A DNA stretch of 64,000 nucleotides from Bryobacteraceae bacterium (GCA_025980665.1 JAICXC010000007.1:1-64000); one strand, 5' to 3'. Counted from the first letter of the stretch, positions 1-8,041 are shown. Program-made: numbers and translations. Notes: generated from the sequence alone by a model not told the origin.

Positions 1-2
1 TA

Positions 3-407
3 CCGAACGCCGGCCAGGGCATCACGCAGACCTTCACCTTTGTATTCACTGACAGTCAAAACGCTGCGAATCTGGCTGCCGCGGCGATGCTGTTCGCGCC
101 ACTGCTGGATGTCCAAAACTCGTGCTACGTCGTCTACGACCGGAATGTGGGAAGTCTCCAGCTGGAATGGGACAGCGCCATGGGTGCCGACGTGAAACCC
201 GCTGGTTCGTCCACGCCGGTGCAGAATAGCCAGTGTGCGATTGGCGCGACCTCGGTTACAACGACGGAGCTATCTACAGTTATTTCGCTCGACATCACGT
301 TTAAGGGCGCCTACACAGGCCCGAAGAACATCTATATGTATGGCGCCGATGGAGACGGTTCGACCAATACAGGCTGGGTGCAGAAGGGAACTTGGGACCC
401 AAGGTAG
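3..407 (+). CDS. C-terminal end of a secreted repeat protein (5' truncated by window edge)
   Basis: The frame is open from the window edge; the ATG of the ORF track at 87 is internal. The reading upstream of it (TQTFTFVFTDSQNAANLAAA) continues the same domain. The pattern is a beta-rich module: a QTFTFVFTD strand, then a CYVVYDR strand, then QNSQCAI with a second cysteine, and a closing GPKNIYMYGADGDG and GWVQKGTW. I recognise this layout from large secreted proteins of Solibacter-like acidobacteria, where it recurs as a C-terminal or repeated domain; its function is not known. The two cysteines could form a disulfide outside the cytoplasm. Size, start and other domains lie outside the window. 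It converges with the Exordium-like gene; the short gap holds a GGCC-rich inverted repeat at the stop of that gene. Confidence 0.7.
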   Translation, partial: PNAGQGITQTFTFVFTDSQNAANLAAAAMLFAPLLDVQNSCYVVYDRNVGSLQLEWDSAMGADVKPAGSSTPVQNSQCAIGATSVTTTELSTVISLDITFKGAYTGPKNIYMYGADGDGSTNTGWVQKGTWDPR

Positions 408-461
408 CAGGCCGTCAAATCTCGCTGTTCATTGAGCTGAAACCCACTAATTGAGCCGGCC

Positions 462-2903
462 CTAGGGGCCAGTTTCCTGGGAACCCAAGGCATAGAAGGT
501 TCCCGGGGCGCCTTGATTGCGAAATTCCGTCAGGATCCAGTCGGCCGATCGGACGGTATTCGATACGCGCAGCTCATCTAGCTTGCCGCTAAAAGTCTCT
601 CCCCCGCCCGATGAACCTCCGTCTGCTCCCGAATCCGTGATATTGGCCGTGTATAGAATCGCACCGGTCACCGTCGTATCCACTGCACCATTCAAGTAGT
701 AAATAAAGTTCACTCCATCCTGCACGATCACGGCGTGATACCACGTCCCAGTCGATAAGACAGCCGTTCCATCATGCGCTCCATTGGTGTACAGGCTGAT
801 CTTGCCGCCATGCATCCACCAACCCAGGCCGCTTCCGGTGGTGATTACATTCTGGTAGCCGGCAGTGTTGGTCAGATTGACCCAGGCTTCCATCGTGAAC
901 GTACTGCCCGTCGGTATTCCCGAGAACGATACGCCATTGCTCCCGTTCAGCGCGAACCCTCCACCGATTTGACCTGGAGTATCGAGCGTGCTGCTGTTGG
1001 CCGATGCCGTCCCATTGTTGCCGTTTGACGTCGAATCGGTCACTGCGGGCGTGGCGGTGTTGTCGGCCAAGTGGATCACCGCGCGATAACTGCTATCCCA
1101 GACTGCAGCCTTGTTCTGCTGGTTCGCAGCCGCAGCGTTGCCGTAGTAGATGTAGATGGTGGTGTCCGCCGTCGGACTCAATGACGGTACTTGCACCCAC
1201 GCGTTCAGTTTCCCGTTACTGGAGCTGTACGACTCGATCTCGTGATTTAGTTTGCTCACTCCATCGGAAGCTGTGAACAGGATGTCGTTCCCGTTCGATT
1301 GTGCCAAGGCTTGCAGATTCGTATCGCTAGCCAGCGAAATCAGCACCGGGAAGTTCGTGAGATTCGAGGCTCCCGACACCTTGGTGTGATCGATGGTGAT
1401 GGCCTTGCGGTTGGTCCAGGAGGAGTTGTACCAACTCGGTCCTCCACCACCGCCGCCACTGATGGTGTAGGCGGCCGAAGCCACCAGGCTGTCGGTCATC
1501 GCGGTCTTGTAGGCGATGGCCTTAAGTGTCAGGTTGCTGCTTACCGGAACCGGGCTGACATAGACCGTCCCGAAGCTGGAAGTGGGGGTGGATCCATCGG
1601 TGGTGTAACGGATCGAAGCTCCCGCAGTAGTTGTGCCGATCGTTATCGACTGCCCCGAACTATACGTTCCCGCGGGCGGCGTAAACGTCGGCGTCGCCAC
1701 CTGCGTAGTAATTACCGTAAAGGTCTCCGCGTTACTGGTACCACCTGCCGTGGTCACTGTCACATTTCGGACGCCCGCAGCCGCGGTAGCGGCAATCGTA
1801 AATGTGGCGGTGATTTGAGTTGCGCTGGTGCTGACATTGCTTGCGGAAACGCCCGTGCCGCTGATGTTGATGGCTCCACCGCTCAGATTTGTACCCGTGA
1901 TCGTGATTGGAACGCTGCTGTTTGCGGCGCCGCTGCTGGGGCTGATTGATGCCGTCAGGGATGGCGCGTTTGGCAGGCTGAGCGCACAGTAGCCCCCGGA
2001 CGAATTTACCCAGTTTTGCTGGATCAGGTAATCGAACCCGCCAAGATTCATGTTCGCTGAAGAACCGTTGATGGCGGGGTACGTCGTTCCAAACGTCCAG
2101 GCGCATTTGTCGGCGTTTTCTTCCCCCAAGCTGTCGAACCAGGCGTTCAAGTCCGGATCGCTGGTGGATTCCTCTAATTCGTGGGCGATCACGGAAGCCA
2201 TGGCGTCAGCTGCGGGATCGCCATTCGGACTGCTGATAGTCTGCTCAGCGCAAGAGGTGAGACCTTGAGTGTTCGCATCGCCGACGAAGGCATATTTGAT
2301 GTCCACCCCGCCAACGGTGCCATTGGTGTGCCAGCCGCAGTACTTCCTGATGAAACCTGAAGTTTCCTGGACGTCCTGCCACGTGAGTACAAAATAGACG
2401 CCGTTCGGGTCGCTAGGGAGATGGCCTCCGGTGATGGCCGCACTTACGATTGCCAGAATGTCCGCGTCTCCCAGAACTTTGCCCCGGGAGTAGTTGTCCG
2501 AGTAAGACGGCCCAAAGTTCATCGAATTGCTGATGTGCGTCGCGCTTCCGTCGTAGTACGTAGTGTTGACGCCGTAATAGGGCGATCCTCCTTCGAACTG
2601 AATGAGGTGTTGGAGAATCGTGACTCCGGTTGGGTCGGAAGCCCAATTGCCGTACCAGATGTAATAAACATTGGGAGTGCCGAGCATCAACGGACCGCCA
2701 TGATAGGTGATCCCGTTGCCAGCCGTCGCCAGTTGGCCGATTCCTCCGCCAGTGCCCTGATTGGCGGTAGTCCCACTCACATTGTCGCGCGAGGGAAAGA
2801 TGTGCTTTAGAAACGCCGGAGAATTCTGCTGGCCCTGAAGCGGTAGAAGGACAGCTATTGAAGCAACCAGAGCATGCCTGAAACGTGGTCGTGAAAACAT
2901 CAT
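462..2903 (-). CDS. Secreted modular protein: Exordium/PHI-1-like domain, Ig-like, chitobiase-C-like, DUF2341 and LamG domains
   Basis: An 813-residue secreted protein. A signal peptide covers roughly residues 1-25 (ending LPLQGQ). Residues about 65-310 match the phosphate-induced/Exordium family: YHGGPLMLGTPNVYYIWYG, then GVYFVLTWQDV, a CGWH segment, and HELEESTSDPDLNAWFD followed by ENADKCAWTFG. The family is best known from plant cell walls, where its biochemistry is unresolved. After it come an IPT/TIG-like module (about 320-400), a CHB_HEX_C-type module with IRYTTDGSTPTSS (about 405-485), a Gly-rich linker, a DUF2341 module (WTNRKAITIDHTKV, IYIYYGNA, about 495-610) and a concanavalin/LamG-like end (FTMEAWVNL, GKLDELRVSN). 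The architecture suggests carbohydrate binding at the cell surface; that is inference. The HELEE run resembles half of a zinc protease motif but lacks the second histidine. Confidence 0.8.
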   Translation of the reverse strand: MMFSRPRFRHALVASIAVLLPLQGQQNSPAFLKHIFPSRDNVSGTTANQGTGGGIGQLATAGNGITYHGGPLMLGTPNVYYIWYGNWASDPTGVTILQHLIQFEGGSPYYGVNTTYYDGSATHISNSMNFGPSYSDNYSRGKVLGDADILAIVSAAITGGHLPSDPNGVYFVLTWQDVQETSGFIRKYCGWHTNGTVGGVDIKYAFVGDANTQGLTSCAEQTISSPNGDPAADAMASVIAHELEESTSDPDLNAWFDSLGEENADKCAWTFGTTYPAINGSSANMNLGGFDYLIQQNWVNSSGGYCALSLPNAPSLTASISPSSGAANSSVPITITGTNLSGGAINISGTGVSASNVSTSATQITATFTIAATAAAGVRNVTVTTAGGTSNAETFTVITTQVATPTFTPPAGTYSSGQSITIGTTTAGASIRYTTDGSTPTSSFGTVYVSPVPVSSNLTLKAIAYKTAMTDSLVASAAYTISGGGGGGPSWYNSSWTNRKAITIDHTKVSGASNLTNFPVLISLASDTNLQALAQSNGNDILFTASDGVSKLNHEIESYSSSNGKLNAWVQVPSLSPTADTTIYIYYGNAAAANQQNKAAVWDSSYRAVIHLADNTATPAVTDSTSNGNNGTASANSSTLDTPGQIGGGFALNGSNGVSFSGIPTGSTFTMEAWVNLTNTAGYQNVITTGSGLGWWMHGGKISLYTNGAHDGTAVLSTGTWYHAVIVQDGVNFIYYLNGAVDTTVTGAILYTANITDSGADGGSSGGGETFSGKLDELRVSNTVRSADWILTEFRNQGAPGTFYALGSQETGP

Positions 2904-2929
2904 AGGTGTCCGAACTGGGAGATCCAGGT

Positions 2930-2938
2930 ATTTTAACA
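2930..2938 (-). promoter_or_regulatory. Candidate extended -10 (TGTTAAAAT) for the Exordium-like gene
   Basis: Read on the minus strand the sequence is TGTTAAAAT, a TGn extension plus a -10-like hexamer, 27 bases upstream of the ATG at 2903. No convincing -35 is seen. The remaining intergenic sequence (2904-3079) shows nothing else I recognise. Confidence 0.35.
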
Positions 2939-3079
2939 GTTCGTACGCCTGCCGCAGGCCGATCTGGCCGTTTTCGGCTTATCGCACAGTCTGGTTGGAT
3001 TTAGTCGATTGGCGGCGTCCGCCTGTTCGCTTATGCCGGGGGGGCTAAGCGGCCCATAGAATCGATGGCTTCGAACTCG

Positions 3080-3853
3080 CTACTGGGTTACCGGAATGAT
3101 CGTCGTAATCGAACCCGTACTCGCAAGGTTCGAGAGCAATGCTAGTACCGTGAGCTTCGCCGGATCCGCATGAATCCGCAAAATACCCTTTTGCCCCGCC
3201 AAGGCCTGATATCTATCTGTCGTCACGAACGCGGTGTGTTGCATCGCGAGCAGACTCGTCGTAGCCGATTGCAGCAGATTATTGGATTGATCGACAAACT
3301 CCATTGCAATGCTGGGCATGTCGACAGTCGTCGTATTGGCGATGGCGATTGAAGTGACGTATTGGCCGTTCGTGTTATCGAATGGGATCAGGATTACGGG
3401 ATCACCGGACGGCGGAAAAGGAAGTATGCATAGCGCTGAGCCAGGCAACGTCAGCGGAACCACGGCCTCCGAGATACCTCCCTTCGGCAGGAAAACGCGA
3501 AAGGAGGCTTGTCCGCGCACGGCACCCGTGGTGCTCATGCTGGCCCAACCCTGAATCGTGGTGGGGTCCGAGGTGGAAAGCACAACGCTCTGCGAGCCAC
3601 CTGGTGGAATTGCAAAGGTGTAGACAGAGACGTTCCCATAGCCTTGGACCGGAGCAATCAGGGGCGAACCGTTATCTCCGAAAAAAGAGAGTGTGCCGGT
3701 GGCCGTACTCGCTGAGCTCAGGTTGACCAAGGTGAACGTGGTTTGCCAACTGCCGCCATAAGCGATCTGGCCGAAGGAACCTTGCTGTCCGAAAGCGGCT
3801 CCTGCGCATAGAACGCCCAGAGCAATAAATCGCCGAATGAACTTTGGCATCAA
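3080..3853 (-). CDS. Secreted acidobacterial beta-sandwich-like protein of unknown function
   Basis: A 257-residue protein with a signal peptide (about 1-22, ending GAAFGQ). The mature part is rich in short beta strands and Thr/Ser/Gly: GGSWQTTFTLVNLSS, then GGSQSVVL, QGWASM, VRGQASFRVF, LIPFDNTNGQYVTSIAIAN and QHTAFVTTDRY. The same ordered blocks occur in the secreted protein at 26651-27505 (GGGWQSTIVLTNTT, LVPYDDSNGFVTGIAVVN), so the two are paralogues. I recall similar proteins in Solibacter-like genomes but no function. The start is supported by GGGAGG on the minus strand 5 bases before the ATG. It is probably a single-gene unit. Confidence 0.7.
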   Translation of the reverse strand: MMPKFIRRFIALGVLCAGAAFGQQGSFGQIAYGGSWQTTFTLVNLSSASTATGTLSFFGDNGSPLIAPVQGYGNVSVYTFAIPPGGSQSVVLSTSDPTTIQGWASMSTTGAVRGQASFRVFLPKGGISEAVVPLTLPGSALCILPFPPSGDPVILIPFDNTNGQYVTSIAIANTTTVDMPSIAMEFVDQSNNLLQSATTSLLAMQHTAFVTTDRYQALAGQKGILRIHADPAKLTVLALLSNLASTGSITTIIPVTQ

Positions 3854-3953
3854 GCCTCCCTGTCTTATCTAACGGATAGATCGGTAGATTCCGGCAAAGT
3901 TTTTAGTGGCCGAACACCTAGAATATGGGTGATTTGCGGGATTCTCTCTGGAA

Positions 3954-4355
3954 TCAGGGCTGGGGGGCGGCTATGCTGCCGGTGTGGGTTTGGGAATCCC
4001 CCTTCTGGATTCGATAACTGTCCGTATCAAAGTGCTGACTCGATACCTCGAAGATGGTCCCGTCGGTCAGTGCTTCCACTTGATGCGGCTGACCGGTTAT
4101 ATGGCGAACGACATCACCAGGCATTAAACGTTGCTCATGATGCTGCCCAATCTCGGTATCCACCCATCGATGGATAAACTCGCCGGCAGCGACGTACCAC
4201 GTCTCATCTTTGAGCAGATGGTAGTGCATGCTGGACTTTGCGCCCTTACGAAAGACTAATAACTTGCCGCAATACAGCTCGCCGTTCGCGAATATAAGCT
4301 CTTCGCCCCAGCCTTTGGGAACCCTCGATCCACGCGTGGCTATGGGCTTTATCAT
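3954..4355 (-). CDS. Single-domain cupin, mannose-6-phosphate isomerase type II-like
   Basis: A 133-residue cytoplasmic protein (no signal peptide) with both cupin motifs: SMHYHLLKDETWYVAAGEF provides the His-x-His...Glu metal ligands, and MPGDVVRHITGQPHQVEAL provides the second motif with a histidine. The start region WGEELIFANGELYCGKLLV resembles the sugar-isomerase-like cupins (mannose-6-phosphate isomerase C-terminal, D-lyxose isomerase-like). A role in sugar or nucleotide-sugar metabolism is plausible. The setting agrees: eroded UDP-GlcNAc 2-epimerase and UDP-glucose dehydrogenase sequences lie just beyond it. The substrate cannot be read from the sequence. Confidence 0.75.
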   Translation of the reverse strand: MIKPIATRGSRVPKGWGEELIFANGELYCGKLLVFRKGAKSSMHYHLLKDETWYVAAGEFIHRWVDTEIGQHHEQRLMPGDVVRHITGQPHQVEALTDGTIFEVSSQHFDTDSYRIQKGDSQTHTGSIAAPQP

Positions 4356-4441
4356 TTAGGTTCACGCTCTTGAGATGTGTGGTGCATGTTTGCCGAGGAC
4401 GGCCGGGGCCGGCTCATGCACAAGGTATAACACAGCAAGGA

Positions 4442-4560
4442 CTAATGGGCGTTCCAATAGTCTCGGATCGCAGTTTCAATCCGTTCGCTGGCATGTCCAT
4501 CATCGGACAATCAAGTAGTGTCATGGCTTCGCGGACGATGCGCCGGTTGTCGCGGCAAGC
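4442..4560 (-). pseudogene. Eroded C-terminus of a UDP-GlcNAc 2-epimerase (WecB-like)
   Basis: In the 367-bp gap between the cupin and the PilZ gene the minus strand reads DNRRIVREAMTLLD, then after a one-base frame change SDDGHASERIETAIRDYW, ending NAH-stop. In WecB/MnaA-type epimerases the C-terminal helix region has the form RIVxEAxxLLD...DGHASERI followed by a short amphipathic tail, so the order and spacing fit. No longer open frame extends upstream. I read this as the frameshifted remains of an epimerase whose N-terminal part is gone. Because it is short, chance resemblance is possible; a protein search of the joined frames would settle it. The rest of the gap (4561-4690) holds a small inverted repeat, GATAGTagaACTATC, and nothing else I recognise. 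Confidence 0.45.
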
Positions 4561-4690
4561 ACTCGGATGGAAGCCGGTCCACGCCCTGAAAGAGAGCTGG
4601 CAAATATCACCGGAATTCCCCGATAGTAGAACTATCCGGCTCAGGGTTCTAATGCAACGACCTGAGTCATATAGGGCCGGAGACCTATTT

Positions 4691-4708
4691 CATTCCCGAC
4701 GGGGAATG
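4691..4708 (+). promoter_or_regulatory. Short inverted repeat just upstream of the PilZ gene
   Basis: CATTCCC-gacg-GGGAATG forms a perfect 7-bp stem ending 14 bases before the ATG at 4723. It could be an operator or a 5' leader hairpin. No Shine-Dalgarno sequence stronger than TAGGA follows. Confidence 0.3.
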
Positions 4709-4722
4709 CGGAATATAGGATT

Positions 4723-5106
4723 ATGCCGCAAACCACACTCCTGGACGCGCCTGTTTCGTTCGATCGCAGCCGTGACCAGAGTTCGGATCAAAGCTCCATA
4801 CCCCTTCTGGATCAGCGGCAGGCAGAACGCCACCAGCTCAGTCACCCGGCCATGGTGACCGTTGTTGGGGCACTCGGCCAGATTCTTCATGGCGTGATTC
4901 GAAACCTCAGTGAAGGGGGCACCCAGATCCGACTCGACGAGCCCTTGCCACCATCCACACTGGTGAAAATCGAGTACGACGACAATTTGCTCCTGGGCGA
5001 AGTGGTGTACTGCAATCAGGAACAATCTAGTTGGCTTGCAGGCGTTCGAGTCGAACACGGTTTGTTCGAACTCACGGCTCTCGCCAGGGCCATGCAGGGA
5101 TTTTGA
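4723..5106 (+). CDS. PilZ-domain protein
   Basis: A 127-residue soluble protein. The PilZ fold spans about residues 30-115. The N-terminal RQAER satisfies the RxxxR c-di-GMP-binding signature, and NLSEGGTQIRL supplies the second (D/N)xSxxG motif; strands such as VKIEY and LLGEVVYCNQ complete the barrel. Both motifs being intact suggests it can bind c-di-GMP and act as a small stand-alone effector. The N-terminal 30 residues are Ser/Asp-rich and probably disordered. It stands alone between two decayed nucleotide-sugar genes, so it may once have controlled exopolysaccharide production; that is inference. The target is unknown. Confidence 0.8.
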   Translation: MPQTTLLDAPVSFDRSRDQSSDQSSIPLLDQRQAERHQLSHPAMVTVVGALGQILHGVIRNLSEGGTQIRLDEPLPPSTLVKIEYDDNLLLGEVVYCNQEQSSWLAGVRVEHGLFELTALARAMQGF

Positions 5107-5270
5107 AGTCGCGCGATTTCGAGACCCGCTAGTCAGCCTGCACCAGGCTCAGCTCCTAAATCCCGGAAGCGCGTCGCTGCGATTCCGAGGCGCAGACCAA
5201 TATCATCACGCTGCACCTTGGAGGCGGATGCTCCGCGACGGCCATCAAGAACAGCGAATCCGCGGACACC

Positions 5271-5573
5271 CGATATCTCGCAGGTCGCGCGTGGCATGGG
5301 TTTGGACGCCGCATCGGCATGCGCTTCTTGCAGATGGGCGACTCGTGCTTCGGAAAAGATACCGCAGCGCTGGTATCCGCGGCTCCCGAATACGAGCTTG
5401 ACATGTCCATCGTGAAGACAGCCCGCGAGGTCAACCGACGCCAGCGGGAACGCGTTGTGAAAAACTGCTCGGCGAACTGAAAATTCTTAAAGGCCACACC
5501 ATCCGGCTGCTCGGCCTCGCGTTCAAGCCTCAAACCGACGATCTGCTTCGCCATTCTATGCTCCCGGAGAATA
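5271..5573 (+). pseudogene. Fragment of UDP-glucose 6-dehydrogenase with frameshifts
   Basis: Three frames must be joined to read the protein: DISQVARGMGLD from 5272, then RIGMRFLQMG and DSCFGKDTAALVSAAPEY to REVNRRQRERVVK with a stop at about 5480, then KLLGELKILKGHTIRLLGLAFKPQTDDL to about 5573. These are the middle and linker parts of UDP-glucose/GDP-mannose dehydrogenases, including the catalytic-cysteine block (family form GGSCFPKDT) and the LLGLAFKPxTDD start of the C-terminal domain. A few residues (family GVGYG) are missing just before the cysteine block. No N-terminal Rossmann part or complete C-terminal domain is present. The sequence overlaps the end of the convergent DUF192 gene by about 18 bp, so the deletion junction probably lies here. 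The upstream stretch 5107-5270 shows no readable gene. Confidence 0.8.
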
Positions 5574-5927
5574 CTCATACTCTTCGAGCTTCAGTTGATC
5601 GCCACGCTCGGTTCCGGTCTGCTCCAGCGTCCCCGCGGGCAGCTCCAGCACAGAATGCGCCATCAGGCTCAGGGCGATCCGTCTGCGCACCATATTTGGC
5701 CGGACCTTCAGGATCTTACGCTTGCGATTGAGGAACACGACATCGATCGGGAACTTCATGGCAAAGGTGTGGACGCCTTCGCAAGGGACGATCCACAATC
5801 CCTCGCCGGGAGCCAGGCCCTTGTGCTTCAGCAGACCGGTGCGACGCTTGGCGCTGGTGTCGGCAATATCGGCCCGATCGGCCAACATCCGCCCGCGAGT
5901 CTGATTTGTAACACGAAGCTTGGGCAA
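5556..5927 (-). CDS. DUF192 family protein, cytoplasmic form
   Basis: A 123-residue protein if the TTG at 5927 is used. The family blocks are all present: RVTNQTRGRMLADRADIADT, RRTGLLKHKGLAPGEGLWI, PCEGVHTFAMKFPIDVVFLN, and SVLELPAGT with a closing GDQL. DUF192 proteins are small beta-barrel domains of unknown function, found cytoplasmic or exported. The ORF track extends this frame to 6545 across msrA, which is not credible. The domain begins at LRVTNQTRG, so the TTG at 5927 fits better than the ATG at 5888, which would cut the first strand. No signal peptide is seen. A second, lipoprotein-type DUF192 member sits at 36980. Confidence 0.75.
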   Translation of the reverse strand: MPKLRVTNQTRGRMLADRADIADTSAKRRTGLLKHKGLAPGEGLWIVPCEGVHTFAMKFPIDVVFLNRKRKILKVRPNMVRRRIALSLMAHSVLELPAGTLEQTGTERGDQLKLEEYEYSPGA

Positions 5928-5972
5928 AACCCAGACTAACCCGTCTTTTCTGGTTCCGGCAAGCCGGGGCGG

Positions 5973-5978
5973 TACAAT
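5973..5978 (+). promoter_or_regulatory. Candidate -10 (TACAAT) for msrA, 6 bases before the ATG
   Basis: TACAAT is followed after six bases by the msrA ATG, so initiation at the usual distance would give an essentially leaderless mRNA. A weak AAGG lies one base from the ATG. No clear -35 is visible. Confidence 0.35.
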
Positions 5979-5984
5979 CAAGGT

Positions 5985-6461
5985 ATGGAGACGCAGTTCA
6001 GCAAGGCCAGTTTTGGTGCCGGCTGCTTTTGGGGCGTGGAGGCTGCGTTTCGCCGCCTGGCTGGAGTGAAGTCGACCCAGGTCGGCTACATGGGCGGGAA
6101 CACAAAAAATCCAACCTATGAAGACGTCTGCACCGATCGCACAGGCCATGCAGAGGTTGTCGAGGTCACCTTCGACCCGCATGTAATCAGCTATCACGAC
6201 CTGCTCGATGTCTTCTGGAGCAATCACAACCCGACCACGCTCAACCGGCAGGGTCCCGATGTGGGCGCGCAGTACCGCTCGGCCATTTTCTACTACACGC
6301 CGGAGCAGCTGGTGGAAGCTCGCGCGTCGCGCGAAGCGGCTCAGGCGAAGTTTCCCAAGTCGATTGTGACCCAGATCGTCCCCGCCAGCGAGTTCTGGCG
6401 CGCCGAAGAGTATCATCAGCAGTACCTCGAAAAGCGCGGCGAATCGCACTGCCATATTTAG
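5985..6461 (+). CDS. msrA: Peptide methionine-S-sulfoxide reductase
   Basis: A 158-residue protein that reduces the S-epimer of methionine sulfoxide in proteins, restoring oxidatively damaged proteins with thioredoxin as reductant. The catalytic cysteine is Cys14 in GAGCFWGVEA. Family blocks follow: GYMGGNTKNPTYEDVCT, GHAEVVEVTFDP, LLDVFWSNHNPTT and GPDVGAQYRSAIFYY. The C-terminal ESHCHI contains a cysteine that could act as the resolving thiol. There is no signal peptide, so it is cytoplasmic, and the length is normal for a stand-alone MsrA. It is divergent from the DUF192 gene and ends 10 bp before rimO, with which it may be co-transcribed. Confidence 0.95.
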   Translation: METQFSKASFGAGCFWGVEAAFRRLAGVKSTQVGYMGGNTKNPTYEDVCTDRTGHAEVVEVTFDPHVISYHDLLDVFWSNHNPTTLNRQGPDVGAQYRSAIFYYTPEQLVEARASREAAQAKFPKSIVTQIVPASEFWRAEEYHQQYLEKRGESHCHI

Positions 6462-6471
6462 GATTCCCATT

Positions 6472-7857
6472 TTGAAAATTGGATTTGTTAGCCTGGGCTG
6501 TCCCAAAAACCTCGTCGATACCGAGGTGATGATGGGCCAGCTCACCGCGCAAGGTCATGAGCTCACGCCGCATCCTTCCGATGCCGACGTGATCGTGGTC
6601 AACACGTGCAGCTTCATCGATCCCGCCAAGCAGGAATCGGTCGACACCATACTGGAGATGGCGGAATACAAGAAAACCGGCCGTGCGCGCAAACTGATTG
6701 TCGCGGGGTGCTTGGTCGAACGCTATCGCGGCGACATCCAGAAGAACATGCCGGAAGTGGACGCCGTGATCGGTACCAACGAGCTGGAGCAGATCACCAG
6801 CCTCTGTGAAGGCGTCGAGCCCGCCGAGCGGAATCCGTTCGAACCGTATCTGTATCACGACGCGACGCCGCGCGTGCTCGCCACGCCTCGTCATTTCGCC
6901 TATATCAAGATCGCCGAGGGCTGCGATCACCCGTGCACGTTCTGCGTGATCCCGCAGTATCGCGGAAACTTTCGCAGCCGGCGCTTCGAGAGCGTGATTT
7001 CCGAGGCGACCCGGCTATTTTCGCAAGGCGTCCGCGAGATCAACCTGATCGGCCAGGACACTACCTGCTACGGCGAGGATCTGGGCCTGAAAGACGGTCT
7101 GTCGCTCCTGCTGGCGCGGTTAGCGCAAATCGAAACAGAACACGCCAAGTGGGTCCGGTTCCTGTACTGTTATCCGAACAAGGTCACGCAGAAACTTCTC
7201 GACACCATCGCCGAGCATGCCGCGCTGGTGAAATACATCGACATGCCTTTGCAGCACGCCAGCGCTCCGGTGCTGAAACGAATGAAGCGCGGCGCGAGCG
7301 GCGATATCTTCCTCAAGCTGCTCGAAAAGATCCGCCGGACCATCCCCGGCGTAGCGATTCGCACCAGCATGATCGTCGGCTTCCCCGGCGAAACCGACGC
7401 GGATTTCAATGAGTTGTGCCAGTTCGTCGAGGCCGCTCAGTTCGATCGAATGGGTGCGTTCTCTTATTCCGACGAAGATACCAGCAAGAGTTTCGCGCTG
7501 GACGCCAAAGTGGACGGCCGCACGATTCAAAATCGCAAGCGCAAGCTGATGGCGATCCAGCGGAAGATTTCGCGCTCCCGCAATCGGATGCTGGTCGGTC
7601 GGGAGGAAGCCGTACTGATTGAAGGCCCGTCGGTGGATTCGGAACTGGTCTGGCAGGCGAGACTTTCGACTCAGGCTCCGGATATCGATGGTGTCTGCTA
7701 CATTTCAGATCCGGGCGAAGCACCGCTACGGGCAGGTGAATTCCGGCGAATGCGCATCACCAAGGCGCACGATTACGATTTAACGGGCGAGCTTGTCGGT
7801 ACGGCCGGCCTGGAGGCAGGGCCCACTGCTAGTAGCGCGTTCGTAATGATTCGTTAG
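6472..7857 (+). CDS. rimO: Ribosomal protein uS12 (Asp) methylthiotransferase
   Basis: A 461-residue radical SAM enzyme that adds a methylthio group to the conserved aspartate of ribosomal protein S12. The N-terminal UPF0004 domain carries the three ligands of the auxiliary cluster at Cys10 (SLGCPKN), Cys46 (NTCSF) and Cys80 (AGCLVER). The SAM cluster motif is CDHPCTFC at Cys151, Cys155 and Cys158. DMPLQHAS and GFPGETDADF are typical of the radical SAM core, and a TRAM-like domain ends the protein (LTGELVG). The early blocks favour RimO over MiaB. The start is a TTG at 6472. The C-terminal 20 residues after the TRAM domain look non-conserved. It heads a compact run with yacG and pgpA. Confidence 0.93.
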   Translation: MKIGFVSLGCPKNLVDTEVMMGQLTAQGHELTPHPSDADVIVVNTCSFIDPAKQESVDTILEMAEYKKTGRARKLIVAGCLVERYRGDIQKNMPEVDAVIGTNELEQITSLCEGVEPAERNPFEPYLYHDATPRVLATPRHFAYIKIAEGCDHPCTFCVIPQYRGNFRSRRFESVISEATRLFSQGVREINLIGQDTTCYGEDLGLKDGLSLLLARLAQIETEHAKWVRFLYCYPNKVTQKLLDTIAEHAALVKYIDMPLQHASAPVLKRMKRGASGDIFLKLLEKIRRTIPGVAIRTSMIVGFPGETDADFNELCQFVEAAQFDRMGAFSYSDEDTSKSFALDAKVDGRTIQNRKRKLMAIQRKISRSRNRMLVGREEAVLIEGPSVDSELVWQARLSTQAPDIDGVCYISDPGEAPLRAGEFRRMRITKAHDYDLTGELVGTAGLEAGPTASSAFVMIR

Positions 7858-7861
7858 GTCT

Positions 7862-8041
7862 ATGCGGTGTCCGATCTGCCGGAAAGTAGTTTCGCCTGAC
7901 AGCGAATTCATCCCCTTTTGCAGCGACCGCTGCCGGATCATCGATTTGGGCAACTTGGCGTCGGAGAAATACGTGATCTCCACGCCCGCCGATCCGCAGG
8001 TTCTCGAGGACGTTCCCGAACAGGAAGACGACTCGGAATGA
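7862..8041 (+). CDS. yacG: YacG-type zinc-ribbon protein (DNA gyrase inhibitor family)
   Basis: A 59-residue protein below the length cut of the ORF track. The frame from the ATG at 7862 reads MRCPICRKVV, then FIPFCSDRCRIIDLGNLA, and an acidic tail (EDVPEQEDDSE). Two CxxC-type pairs, CPIC and CSDRC, form the treble-clef zinc site that defines YacG. In E. coli, YacG binds GyrB and inhibits gyrase. The family position IDLGxW has an asparagine-leucine variant here. It starts 4 bp after the rimO stop, and its TGA overlaps the ATG of pgpA, so translation is coupled. Confidence 0.9.
   Translation: MRCPICRKVVSPDSEFIPFCSDRCRIIDLGNLASEKYVISTPADPQVLEDVPEQEDDSE

Noticed and set aside
1299-1949. 216-residue plus-strand ORF inside the Exordium-like gene
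   Set aside because: Low-complexity Arg/Gly/Ser translation opposite a well-supported domain protein; shadow frame.
2160-2200. HELEE in the Exordium-like protein as a zinc metalloprotease HExxH site
   Set aside because: The second histidine is a glutamate, and the surrounding blocks are those of the Exordium family.
4370-4858. Plus-strand ORF of 162 residues before and into the PilZ gene
   Set aside because: Out of frame with PilZ, no recognisable motif, and the region is better read as a relic on the minus strand.
5928-6545. Minus-strand extension of the DUF192 ORF to 329 residues
   Set aside because: It runs antisense through the whole of msrA; only the C-terminal part matches DUF192.
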